Origin: Pelecanus crispus
Lineage: Eukaryota > Chordata > Aves > Pelecaniformes > Pelecanidae
Assembly: GCF_030463565.1 (NCBI RefSeq)
Contig: NC_134656.1
Span: 1,493,001 to 1,557,000 of the forward strand
Direction of reading: 5' to 3'
DNA: 64,000 nucleotides
Shown here: positions 23,954 through 35,131 of the stretch, in pieces
Layout: every line of letters starts with the position of its first letter
Position numbering within the stretch: position 1 is the stretch's first letter
Made by a program: the position numbers and the translations under genes
Notes under the pieces: generated by a model
Databases searched by the model: none
What the model was told of the DNA's origin: nothing
Seen by the model: only the letters and a program-made list of their open reading frames with translations

Positions 23954-26900
23954 TTATATCAACCGCTGAACAATGACAGCATTGAGCAGGTTGGCTTCCT
24001 TCAGGGTTTGGTTCTCATCAGTCAGCTCTTTATTTGGGAAGGTGGTCATGAGGACGAAGCTGGTGGCGGCCATCGCTGGCCGAGCATCTACTATGAAGAG
24101 TCGGATGTCACGGATCCTGTCCAAAGGGATCAAACACACAAGGGTGATCCTGTTACTGAACATCCTGTAAAAGCGCATGGCAACAGCCTAAATCCATCCT
24201 TCCCAGAGCGTGCAACCCTGCAACCCTGCGCTTGCTTTTCAGCTAACAGCAGAGGCCGCAGCCAAGCAATTCCGATTTAACCTACTCCTCCGTAGGTTCC
24301 CATTTAGTGAAATACCACAGGCTGCTTTGTAGGTTAAAGACTTTCGGCTAAGTGTTCTTTTACACTGCCCAACTGGAACACTCGTGTTGTCAGGTGGCTA
24401 TTTGAAATTGAAGGCTTCTGAACCCTTCAAGATGAACAGATTAAGAAATTACTTGACACTAGCTGCTGTAAGTGACTGAGCTCATCACACACAGCACAAT
24501 CTAGATGATCTCGACTCCCAAGAGCAGCCACAACACCGACACTGGATCTATTTCCTGCACCTGATCGCAGAAGAAGGTTTTTGTAACTTTTTGCATCATT
24601 CTTGATTCTCTTACGGAAACTGGAGGAATGAGTACAAACAAATGGCCACGCTCTCCGAGATCAGGTAGGTGAGAAGGACTTCAGGAGAGAAGTCTAACGA
24701 AGCAGCAGGGTATATAAGCCAGCTTCGCTTGTCCAAGGGAACTGAACTGCTGTAAGAGCACTCCTTGGTGCTCCGTTCAGCCCAGGGAACAGCCCAGTAG
24801 AAAAGTCTGAATTGAGAGTCAGAATAACTGAACCAAGTTCCTTATTATCTGACAGTTTCTAAAGCCCTTAGAAGAGATTCAGGTTTTTATAGGTGACATT
24901 AAGGAAAGTTCTGCTGATAATGCTGAAGCTCCCAGGTGCAGCATCACTGGCTGTAACACATCACTATTTGGAAAGCAAATCCTATCCTTCCAACAGTTAA
25001 CGACTGCCTTAAAACCCCACAATAATTTCATTCCTCTTCACCTATACAGAAGGATCCCCAGAGCTCCCTTTAGCAGGCTAGCCAGGATGTTAACATCTGC
25101 TCCATCTGAGCACAGTTTGCAGTGTCATTCAGCCCTTCCCAGTTAGTAACCCGCATTTGTACCTGTGATTGTGGTTAAACTTCTGGACCAGTCGCCCGCC
25201 GTCAGCGAGCCGGATTTGGATGTTGGTGACGGGCTCCGACTCATCGATAGCGATGGCAGAACTGGCTTTGGCTTCATTCTCTGCCTGCTGGGCTGGCGAG
25301 CTGGTGCCCATCACCTGGGGCACAGTGCTGAGAACAGGGAGACACAAGGCGAGCTGTTAAAAACCAAATGACTCCCCTGGCTGCGGGGTGTCAGGAATTG
25401 GGCAGTGAGCTTATCGCCTGCTGGGCCCAGCTACCAGGGTTCCTAGTCAAGAGACACCAATGCAATTTGGAAGTGAGAATTTAGGAGCCTTGTAGTCAGC
25501 AGGAACTGGTCTAGAACCTCACCTCTACCTCTTCCCTTCATAGCACCACATCGTGGGTCTTCACAGGCCCACAGGAACAGGGACCGTGTAACTTGGGAAC
25601 AGTGCTTCTACGTGACATATCATGCTAGTTCCAAACTAGGGATCTGCCTCCCACCACGGAAAGACTGAGCCACCTCACAGAACACGCCAGCAAGCCTCAT
25701 CTCCTCTCTCAGAGGAACACCTCACATACCATAGGCACCGACTGCCTTTTCTTCAGAAAGATGAATCAAGAGGTTTAACCTAGCAAAACTCTCGAGCGAG
25801 TGTCTCGCATCACACACACAGCAAACCAGCGCTGCTGTTTTCTCACCTGCCCAGCTTCTGTCCTTCTCCAGTAAAAGCTTTGAAGACACTTTTAGGTTTC
25901 ACATACTCCTCATCACGATGATCCTCCATATCCAGGTTCACTTGTCCGCCCCGTGCTAACCTGCGCAGCTCTGCTGGGACTTCCCTGCAAAGAGAGTGTC
26001 CTAAGGCAGCTGCCTGAAGAAGCAAGTCAGGAAAGTGTGGAGAAAAAGTGCCAGCCACAGACCTCTGGAATTTCAGGAATCGCAGTGAGCTCTTGCTTAA
26101 TTAAGAGGGCAGATGCACACCTCCCCACTAGCACACACACAAATTAAAGGTTACTTTTCCCTGGCCCTCACCCAGAGTGACACGATGCGTCAGAAATTCT
26201 CAGCCCAAATATGAAAATCTGTTTGTTCCCTTCAAACTCCCAAGGCCCCGTACAAACCAAGGCCACTTTCCCGTTTATTTGAAGTAAATGTTCCAAGTCT
26301 GCCCTCCCATAGTTTCCCATATTAAGAATCCAGCTCTTACAAGAAAGCTGAGGTGAAATGTGCCATTGATTCGGCATCCTGAATTCCACAAACGCTTGTG
26401 TTTCAGAAAACAGCTATTCTTCCTCTCCCCTCTCGCTACATACCCTCTGCGGATATCATCAAGAAACTGGGCATTGGATGGGTCCTGGTAGCTCCTCAGC
26501 TCTCCGCTGTCCAGACTGAATCCACTCTTCCAGAGCTTCAGTACAACATGCACCTGCCACAGCCCCCAAACAACAATCAGCCTCACTGAAGCATCTTAGC
26601 AAGAACGATAACCAGACGCAAAGTGAAAAGTTCCTGACTGGTAGAGGAATTTCAAGGTGCAGAAAACATTCCAGCCAGCTTCTGCTGGGCTGAGGGAAAA
26701 GCCCAAAGCACTGGCTATGTAATGGCCATACATCAATACCTAGAAGGTGGCACCACAGACCCCTTTTTGATAATTATGGCTGAAGAGCCAGGAGTGTGCT
26801 AGACGAGGAGCCTAAACCAAGCTCCCACCATGGCCTAGATGTGTATTTGGTCACAAACCAAGCACGAGAGAATCTTGCATTGATGCTGTCACCTCCACAT

Positions 26901-29900
26901 CTCTTCAATGGATAAAGAAGAGTTAATCGCCCAGTGCTCTTTGTATACTATTTTTCACAATCTGCCCTTCTAACGCTCAGATTCTTAATTAAAAGTTCAT
27001 CAGAAAACCGCTTACCCAAGACCAAAGCATCTACTATTTTCTAATCAGAAATCCCACGAGAAGCAGGATTTACCATACTTCTGTCCTCTTGAATTTCTAT
27101 CAAGCTTTATAACTCTCTGGGCTCGCAAGCTGTGTAGCTATAGCAGAGAAATCCCTCGGGTGACATCTACAAAACAGAACAGAGAGATACTCACATCCTG
27201 AGCAGAGTTCTGTCTCCTCTCTCCTGCCACATAAGCAGACTCCTCCTCTGGAGTAGCCCCAAGGCGATACCCTCCCCCTGCGAAAGGCTGCAAGAGAGAA
27301 GGGTGGCCAAAGAAGTTACAGAGTGACACAAACCCCAGACAGCTCGCTTCCCCTTCCCCAACACCATTATGGACGAAGAGGGGGGCTTCGTGGCATCAGC
27401 AAGATCTGTTGTCCTGCAGGCACAGTGACCAGCTTGAACAAGTTAATAAATATGGCACAAGAAAATGGCTTTTCTTGCCACTGTGACACAGGAACTGGAG
27501 CTGCACTAGGAGAGAAGTCCAGACTTAGCCGTCCTTTTAAGATAATTCTAGGACTCCACAGTACCAAAGAGCTGTCACAGTGGGAGCCTTAACTGAAACG
27601 GGGAAGAGAAGGAAGAAGAACTCATCACTCCTCACTTTAGGCTTGCTAGTCTCGCCACCGCTCTTGGCCGTCCGATCAACCGCCACTGCACCGTGCTCCT
27701 TTGCTCCTTTGAACAGATCCTCCACCAGCTCATTGGGACTCTTCTTCCTCGGAGGACCAACGATCTGCTGTCCACTTCTCTCTGAGCCGCCGGCATAAAA
27801 CCTAACAGAAAGCACACGGCCTCTGGGTAAGACTGGACCGCTGCTTCTCCAGAAGATGCATGTGACAGGACCCAGCAGTTTTATATCAGGATTCAGTTTA
27901 TTTTTGTACAGCTTGGATCTACAAATATTAGCTAATACCAGTGGATCTCCTACTGTAGCCACTTACAAGTTCCTGTACTGCAGAGACTTTCTTTTTATGT
28001 CAGTTACTGTAAAATTATCCATTGATCAACAGCAACAAAGTGATAAAAACTCTCTCGTACCTAGCAAGAGAAACAGCCTAGACTGACAAGGCTCAGTTTC
28101 AAATGCTAGTACCAGCTGTCTCACCAAGCTCAACCAGACTGCCAGCAAGTCTCTGGCCTGTCAGACGGAAGGAGGTGGGCAACATCTAACTGGTATTTTG
28201 AGGGAAGGCACGCGTTCAGGCCACACTGAAAGATCACCTCACGCAGGACGGAGCTGAACTGGAAGCAATGAATGCACAGTCAGTGAAGCGCAATTAAGCA
28301 CTTCTGGAAGACTGGGTTCGTTAGCTTCCAGCTGGCTTGTAACACATACAGAGCAAGCTCACATCTGTTTGCAGCAGACCACACAGCCTACCTAGACTGA
28401 GCCACCTTAAGATACATCAGTTCCATTCAATTTACCTTGCCCATTAACCTTAAGGGTATTTAACTACTTACAGCTGACATCATAGATTACTTTCCCACTA
28501 GTATGCCATGCTCCCATTGGAAAGGGGACCTACATTTTTCTTTCCACCTCCACACTCCATTACATTACCCTTAGGCAGCACTTAAAAATGAAAAACCCTG
28601 ACCAAAAAAAACCCAACCAACCCCAAACCCCAAGCAGAAAGCAAACCAATCCCACATTTCCGTTCTCTACAGACACAAATGACGGTCTGGTCTTTCTTCT
28701 ATTCTTAGCCGAGGGCTTCCACATCCTACCTCAGGCTTTCACTCAACAGCACAATTCAGTGATGAAAACTGGTGTTTATACAGCAACGCTGAGCATGTGC
28801 TCGTGCACAGACTTTGCACTGACCAACCTTTCTGCGCCAAACCTGAGATTTTTCACTACAGGAATTTCATATCGACTTAAGTCTGCTTTTTAAAAAAACC
28901 CTGTACACAAGTGGTAAGCCATCACAAAAGGGCAGGGATACACACACAGGTTTTAAGTCTTTCAAAACTTACCGCTGTCCCTCCTCCTCTTCATCATCAT
29001 CCTCCTGCGCATGAACAAGGTCTCTAAACGATGTTACTCTATGGTCACTGCAAAAATCAATCAGAGAAGTATGTCAGCCTCATGACACATTTCAGCCACA
29101 TAAACAAAAGCTCCTGAACACAGCAGTTAGGGTGACCCTGTTCTACTTTTAGGATCTGATTCATTACTCTATGAAATGACAGGACAGCACTGGTGTAACC
29201 GAATGGTGAACCGAGCTCCTGGCCCTCTCTGCCAACTACACCAACAGAAAACAGGAGCGGGTGCATTGGAGGCGGCTCAGACGGCGGCTGCAGACACAGC
29301 AGAAGCCACGAGTCTTCGGTCGCCTTCCTTGCGTACCAGAAGATTCTGTTGCCTGTTTCCAAGTGCCGCCACTTCCGAACCTGCACAAGCCCAGGTTTCT
29401 CTTCCAGGCCCCAGCACAGTCCAGCCTCCACGTCCTTTTCCTCTTGTTTCTGCCAAGGCTGTTAGCTGTGATCCAAACTGAAACAGGGTTCTTCTGCAAC
29501 ATGGACTTTATTCACCAAAGCCTGAACCAAGAGCACTTTTCTTTCAAGATATAATCAGTAAGTCCTCTTTGAAACTGGACAGTATTTCCCTGCCGCACAG
29601 GGATTTGGTAAGGCGAAATTTAACTACTTCTTGTAAAACATTCGACCAGATCAGTCGTCACACAAAATTAGAAAGCACTTTTCCTGTGGAGATACAATCT
29701 GCTCAACTGAAAGTGTCACCAACCGATTGTCTTCTAACTTCAAAAGACAAATCAAGTTCTTCCTGAGCGACAGGGCAAGCTGTTCTAACTGATCTTTGGA
29801 AAAAACATCTGTGCTTGTGATGTATAAATGCTGATGTTTTCACAATTTCTAGAGAGCCATACGAGGTGAAACAGATCGAAACGCAGAGCTATTTCTCCTG

Positions 29901-31061
29901 AAAATTAACATACATCAATGCTTTAGATAGAGCTTGCATTTTTACAATAAATAGTCTTCACTATCAGGTTTACAAGCTGCCGATAAACAGATCGGCTTGA
30001 GCTGAAGCTCCCTCCTCACCTGGCTGCAGTGCCTCTGGATATAGAGCTGGGTGTTGGCTGGGGAAGAGTCAGAATGTCCTCATCACCCCCGTCCTCATAG
30101 AAACTGGCAAGCGCAATCTGGAAAGGAACACCACAGGAGCTTTTCAGGATGAGAACAAACATTCCAGAACAATGGAAAAAAACACACACACAAATAACAC
30201 AGCTGAAGCTTCCATCACACTGGGCCTCTTAAGGGGCATCAACGCTACAGACATTTCATGTCATTTTACCCTTTGGAGGTCCTAGCAAAGACGAGGCTTT
30301 GCCAACTTCTCATGTTTGGCTTTGTTATGGTAGGACACTCACCACTACAGGTATGCCAGAGCAACCTCCCCGACTGGAGGCCCTTATTGTGCAATATTTC
30401 TACAAGGGTAATGATAAAATTACTGTTCTGAAACAGCTGCTTTTGTGACATCCATGAGCAGACTCGGAGTTTAACACAGCTGGATCGCTTGAGGGGGGTG
30501 GGAGACAGGAGCAGGTCAGAGTGGTTTTTTAACACCCTTAATTTGGGGGTGCCGAGACTGCTGCTGACAGCACGGGCAGCAGAGCACTAATAACCTCGCG
30601 AGCATTCAAGAAAAACCTACGCAAACCCGGAAAAACCCAGACACCTCCCCCCCCCAGCTCTAGAAATTAGCTATGTTCAAATTAACGAGAGAACCCGGGC
30701 GGGCTCCGGCCCCAACCAGCCCACGGACCCGCGGCAACGGCTGAGCCCGACCCTCGCAGCCCGGCGACGGGCCGGGGACTCGGGAGCGGCCGGCGGCCGA
30801 GGCCTGAGCCTGCAGGAGACCGAGCTCCCGGCCCAGCGCTCCCCCACCCGCCACCGCGACGGCCTCCAGGGCCGCGGCCCCGCCGCCGAACCCCCCCTCA
30901 GCGGGCCGAGCCGGCGACGGGCAGGGCGGAGGGGAGCGGGGCGGTGACGGCGAGGTTACCTGCAGGTCCCAGCCGGCGGACTCCAGGAAGAAGCGCGCTC
31001 GCTCCTCCTCAACGCCGGTCACGGCCACAAACTCCCTCAGCGCCTCCTCCCTGCCCGCCAT
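23954..31061 (-). CDS. NSFL1C: NSFL1 cofactor p47 (p97/VCP adaptor)
   Basis: A complete nine-exon gene encoding 369 residues (human p47 has 370). p47 is the adaptor that brings the AAA ATPase p97/VCP to ubiquitinated cargo and to SNARE complexes during Golgi and ER membrane fusion. Exons: 30960-31061, 30020-30117, 28973-29047, 27636-27801, 27195-27287, 26444-26553, 25847-25984, 25163-25327, 23954-24116. All junctions have GT/AG and matching phase. The domains in order are an N-terminal UBA (from [16 protein letters not shown], residues 1 to about 46), an acidic linker, a basic GPPRKKSP nuclear-localisation patch, the SHP p97-binding motif FAGGGYRLG (about 149-157), a SEP domain (from about 180, [20 protein letters not shown]), and a C-terminal UBX (ITNIQ-like [14 protein letters not shown] to VIVQRLI). 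It is nearly identical to mammalian p47, so function is very likely conserved. Its position beside the SIRP genes matches human 20p13. Confidence 0.98.
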
Positions 31062-31250
31062 CTTGCCGCGGTGCAGCGCCCAAACCCCGCCGGGGCCCGC
31101 GCCAGCCCCGCCCCGCCCCGCCCCGTGTGTGCCGCCAACACCTCCCGGGCGGAAACAGCCGCGAGCGGCGCTCACCGCTATGCCCCGTCCGCAGCGGCCC
31201 CTGGCGGCCCGGAGGTGCGATGCGACGTGCCGAGCGCGGGGGGACAGCGC
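30660..31250 (-). promoter_or_regulatory. NSFL1C: CpG-island promoter of NSFL1C
   Basis: A dense CpG island around exon 1 of NSFL1C. An AAGATGGCGG-type YY1 element overlaps the start codon at 31061, and no TATA box is seen, as expected for a housekeeping promoter. Its upstream side runs into the minisatellite starting near 31246. Confidence 0.75.
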
Positions 31251-31648
31251 CGAGCCCCGGGGGTGCAGATCTGATACCTGGGGGTGCAGATCTGAGCCCC
31301 GGGGGTGCAGATCTGAGACCTGGGGGTGCAGAACCGAGCCCCGGGGGTGCAGATCTGAGACCTAGGTGTGCAGAATCGAGTCCCGGGGGTGCAGATCTGA
31401 GCCCCGGGGGTGCAGAACCGAGCCCCGGGGGTGCAGAGCCCAGCCCTGGGTGTGCAGAACCGAGCCCCAGGGGTGCAGATCTGAGCCCCGGGGGTGCAGA
31501 TCTGATACCTGGGGGTGCAGAACCGAGCCCCGGGGGTGCAGAGCCCAGCCCTGGGTGTGCAGAACCGAGCCCCAGGGGTGCAGAACCGAGCCCCGGGGGT
31601 GCACCGCCGAGCTCCGGGGGTGCAGATCTGAGCCCTGGGGGTGCAGCG
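31246..31648 (+). repeat. 22-bp minisatellite (same family as the array at 35.4-37.4 kb)
   Basis: About 18 tandem units of roughly 21-22 bp, based on GGGGGTGCAGATCTGAGCCC with variants GCAGAACCGAG and GCAGAGCCCAG. The array lies between the NSFL1C promoter and the 3' end of the SIRPB1-like gene. Several variant units, including a pair joined as GCCCAGCCCTGGGTGTGCAG, resemble units of the array inside intron 1 of the single-V receptor. Open frames across it on both strands follow from the repeat and are not genes. Confidence 0.9.
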
Positions 31649-31711
31649 CCGTTGGTTGGACTTGATGATCTTAAAAGTCTTTTCCAACTTAAACGACTCT
31701 ATGATTCTATT
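31649..31711 (+). mobile_element. CR1 LINE 3' terminal fragment
   Basis: About 60 bases matching the CR1 terminus: GTTGGACTTGATGATCTTAA, then CTTTTCCAACTTAAACGA and a TATGATTCTATT tail. It abuts the end of the minisatellite and lies just past the polyadenylation signal of the SIRPB1-like gene. Confidence 0.8.
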
Positions 31712-31722
31712 ATCCCGGTCTG

Positions 31723-31728
31723 TTTATT
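31723..31728 (-). terminator. candidate polyadenylation signal of the SIRPB1-like gene
   Basis: AATAAA on the minus strand, 124 bases past the stop at 31852-31854 and immediately before the CR1 fragment. It would give a short 3' UTR. Confidence 0.5.
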
Positions 31729-31851
31729 TCCAGGTACACACAACAAAGCCGACAGCGGCCGAGCCCCGGGGACCCGCTCCCGGCACCGCGACCCAAGGAA
31801 CCGGGAGCCAACGCAGAGTGGGATGGGGCGGCGGCCCCGGCGTTCCCCTCC

Positions 31852-33855
31852 TCATGCCTTCCCACGCTTGAAGAGGAAGATGAGGAGGCCCCCGAGGAGC
31901 CCCTTCTCCATCAGGATGCCAAGCCACAAGATGGGGCTGGACAGGAGGTGTGGACCTGTGGTGGGGACAGGGGACTTGAGTGGCCAGGGCTCAGGGACAG
32001 GTGGCCCCCAGCCGCCCACCACCCCAGGCACCCAGCAGCATTACCTGGCTGGGACCGGTCGCTCAGTCCCTCCCTGGCTGGGGCAGCAATCTGCAGCACG
32101 GCCTTCTCGACGACGGGACCCTGGGCATCGTGCATCATTTGGCAGGTGAACACGGACCCGTTCTTCTCCTCCGTCGCTCTGACCTCCACCAGGCTCCTCA
32201 CCCTGAACAAGCCCCGGGAGGTGTTCTCCAGCCGGGAGGTGTTCACCACCTTCATCTCCGTCCCGTTTTCCAGCCAGGCGACGGCCACGTCTCCCGGGTA
32301 AAACCCCTCCACGCGGCAGGTGAAGGTCACAGTCTTGTTCACCTCAACGGGGTTTGGTGGAGCAGCGACCACGCGGACCTTGGGGGCGACTGGGAAGAAA
32401 AGCAGCTCCTGGTGCCTGCGTCCCCCGGCTCCGCTGCCCGCGGGCTGCCCTGTCCCTGCCCCAGGACCCCCAGCCCCACGGGAGCCGGACGCCCCGAGCG
32501 CCGGTGCCCCCCCAGCCCTCACCTCGCAGGGCTTTGCCGAGCTCGTACGTCCCCCTCAGCGGGGCCGGCAGCGTGAGGTGCCGCACCTCGCAGGCGAGCT
32601 GCGAGCGGATGTCGTCCTCCTGCAGCCTCACCGTCACGGTGCTGGACATGTCGTAGGAGAATTTCGTCTGCCCGGAGGTGATCTGGGGCTGCTGAGCCCT
32701 GATCGGGATCCCGTCCTTGAGCCATTGCACGGCGATGTCTTCGGGGGAGAACCCTCCGGCCGTGCAGGTGAAAGACACCGATTGCCCCGGCCCCGCTCTG
32801 CCGTCGGGCCCGGACACAACCGGGGCGCTGGGTTTGGCTGCGGGGAGAAGCGTGGGGCCGTCAGACCGGGCTCTGCCACCCCCGCCCGGCCCCAGGGCTG
32901 CAGGGAGCGGGGTCTCCCGCGGGGGCACGGATGTGCCCGGGGACGGCCCACGGGATCCCGAGCCCCGAGCCCCTTCCCCGACCCCGCTCGCCCAGAGCAG
33001 AGCCCACCGGGACGGGCTGGGTCGGGACGTGCTGGGACGGGGGCTGCGCCCGGCGGGGCTGGTTCCCACCAGGAGCCCCACTCACCGTGCACGGACACCA
33101 CCGTGCCCTTTCCTCGCTGAAACACCGCCTCATCACTGATCCCCGATATCCTGAACTTCACGCAGTAATAGGTGCCGGCATCCTCGGGGCGAACATCGCT
33201 GATGCGGATGTTGAAATCCATGTCGGACCCATTCGCTACCCTCGTCACGCGGGGGAAGAAGCCCTTCTGCTCATAGATGGTCTCGTTCCCACTGCCCCAG
33301 CCCTTCAGCCACTTCACAGCACCAGCGGGACCTTCTCCAGACACGGTGCAGGTCAGGTTGAGCGTCTCCCCCGCTGTCACCGACACCTTGTCCTGGGGCT
33401 GGTGCAGCTCGAAGCCCCGGCTCGCCTGGGCCCCCGCACCTGGGCACAGCGACAGGAGGGCAGGGGGCTGACGAGGGGCTCCAGAGCTGGGGCACAGCAC
33501 GGGCCATCGCCAGAGCCCCGGCCCCGAGCCCGGAGCAGGGACACAGAGCCATCCCTGTCCCTCGCCCCCCTGGGGCAGCCGGCACCGCAGGGGACTGCGG
33601 GACGGGGAAGGCCCCCGGGATGTGATGGAGTAAAACAAACTCTTCGGCCGGGGATAGAAGCAAGGTAGAAGGGAGGCAGGGAGAGCAGAGCCCAGAGAGG
33701 CGCAGGCACAGGGAAGGATCGCCCTGCCAGCGGCGCGGGGGAGCGTGCCGTGGGGAAGGCGCTGGGGCCGCGTGGGGCCCCCACTCACCCGGGGCTCTCC
33801 GGAGCAGGAGCAGCATCAGGCAGGCAAGAGGCAGCGCCCGCGTCGCCGGAGCCAT
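31852..33855 (-). CDS. SIRPB1-like activating signal-regulatory protein (V-C1-C1, lysine in the membrane segment)
   Basis: A complete five-exon immune receptor of 394 residues. Exons: 33789-33855 (leader MAPATRALPLACLMLLLL), 33086-33439 (V-type Ig, with LTCT and DAGTYYC cysteines), 32523-32837 (first C1), 32045-32389 (second C1), 31852-31955 (membrane segment and end). All introns are phase 1 and the total is 1185 coding bases. There are several N-glycosylation sites (NETI, NGSD, NGTE, NTSR, NGSV). The last exon encodes a hydrophobic stretch of about residues 366-389 with E377-K378 inside it, then KRGKA and a stop. Such a short tail with a membrane lysine is how mammalian SIRPB1 binds DAP12/TYROBP, so an activating role is inferred. 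The ectodomain exons are almost identical to those of the SIRPA-like gene at 62463-63863. The gene is transcribed away from the single-V receptor at 35132. Confidence 0.9.
32045..33439 (-). repeat. inverted duplication, left arm (V-C1-C1 block)
   Basis: This block of three exons and two introns matches 62463-63863 in reverse orientation with very few differences. Over the compared coding sequence I see three residue changes in the V exon, none in the first C1, and one plus a changed end in the second C1. The introns are also nearly identical, with single-base changes and one-base length changes. Similarity stops at the V-exon acceptor on one side and a few bases past the second C1 exon on the other. 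Confidence 0.88.
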
Positions 33856-35131
33856 GGCGATGCCCACGTCCCGCTCCCCGACGGCTCAGGGCGGCTCGGC
33901 TCAGCGGGTGGCGGGCTCTCTCCTAGCAAAGGGGAAGGAAGAGGCTCGCTGCTGGCCAAGTTCCTCCAGGGACCACTTGCACAAGTCGCAGCCGGTTCCC
34001 ACCGTCTTCACACCATCTTGCGTCACGAGGCTGCTCCTCGCCGGTGGCATCAGTCTCGCTCTCCCTGCGCATTTGTGCCACGGCCACCGGCACCGGGCAG
34101 CCGGCCAGAGGGGCCCCGGATTGCCGGGGGGACACCCAGCCCTTGCCGGCAGGATCGGGGCAGGGGCCGGCGTCTCCGACGGGCCCGTGGCGCAGAGCTC
34201 GCCCAGGGCTTCGCCGCAGCCCACCTGCAGCCCACGCTCCGGGCCCGCTTGCCGAACCAGGGGGCTGAGCCGCTCCCCGGCCCCGTGCCCGGCGCAGCCC
34301 TCGGGGTCGGGGCAGAGCCGCAGACGCTTGGCCCTCGGGGGAAGCCCTTTGGGGATGAAGCCCGTCGGAGGTGAAGCCTTTTGGGGCTGAAATACTTCGG
34401 GGGTGAAGTCCTTCGGGGGTGAAGCCCTTTGGGGGTGAAGCCTTTCGGGGGTGAAGCCCGCCGGGGATGAAGCATCCGGGGATGAAGCCTGCCGGGATGA
34501 AGCCCGCCAGGGATGAAGTCCGCTGGGATGAAGCCCGCCGGGGATGAAGCCCGTTGGGATGAAGCCCTCCGAGGATGAAGCCCGCCGGGGGTGAAGCCCT
34601 CCGGGGGTGAAGCCCTCCGAGGATGAAGTATCTGGGGGTGAAGCCCTCCGGGGATGAAACCTGCCGGGGATGAAGTATCTGGGGGTGAAGCCCTCCGGGG
34701 ATGAAGCCCTTTGGGGATGAAGCCCTTTGGGGATGAAGCCCGCCGGGGATGAAGCCCGCCGGGGGTGAAGCCCTTTGGGGATGAAGCCCTTTGGGGATGA
34801 AGTATCTGGGGGTGAAGCCCTCCGGGGATGAAACCTGCCGGGGATGAAGCCCTTTGGGGATGAAGCCCTTTGGGGATGAAGCCCGCCGGGGGTGAAGCCC
34901 TTTGGGGATGAAGCCCGCCGGGGGTGAAGCCCGCCGGGGATGAAGCCCGCCGGGGATGAAGCCCGCCGGGGGTGAAGCCCTCCGGATCTCCCGTCGGCTC
35001 TGCCCGTGCCCCCCCCCGCCCCGGGGCAGGCACCACAAGCGTTAACAGCCCGCGGCCGCTCGCCTCCATTTCCTGTGCCGCTTCTCCTTTTCCTTCTCCG
35101 GGCGCCGGAGCCCAAACTTTGGGCAGCGCCC
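33856..35131. promoter_or_regulatory. shared upstream region of two divergent SIRP genes
   Basis: About 1.3 kb separates the start codons of the minus-strand SIRPB1-like gene and the plus-strand single-V receptor. It is GC-rich and CpG-rich, and its middle is a 16-bp minisatellite (34341-34985). No TATA box was evident at either end. A pyrimidine-rich run (CTTCTCCTTTTCCTTCTCC, near 35080-35098) lies 35-50 bases before the plus-strand ATG. Its complement is the purine-rich type bound by ETS factors such as PU.1, which is only suggestive. Confidence 0.5.
34341..34985. repeat. 16-bp minisatellite between divergent SIRP genes
   Basis: About 40 tandem copies of a 16-bp unit, GAAGCCCGCCGGGGAT, with variants GAAGCCCTTTGGGGAT, GAAGCCCTCCGGGGAT and GAAGTATCTGGGGGT. 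Because 16 is not a multiple of three, each reading frame on the minus strand cycles through three six-frame phases every 48 bases without meeting a stop. This produces long collagen-like open frames that are not real genes. Confidence 0.92.

Noticed and set aside
31178-31687. Repetitive open frames upstream of NSFL1C
   Set aside because: They follow the 22-bp minisatellite and end in a CR1 fragment.
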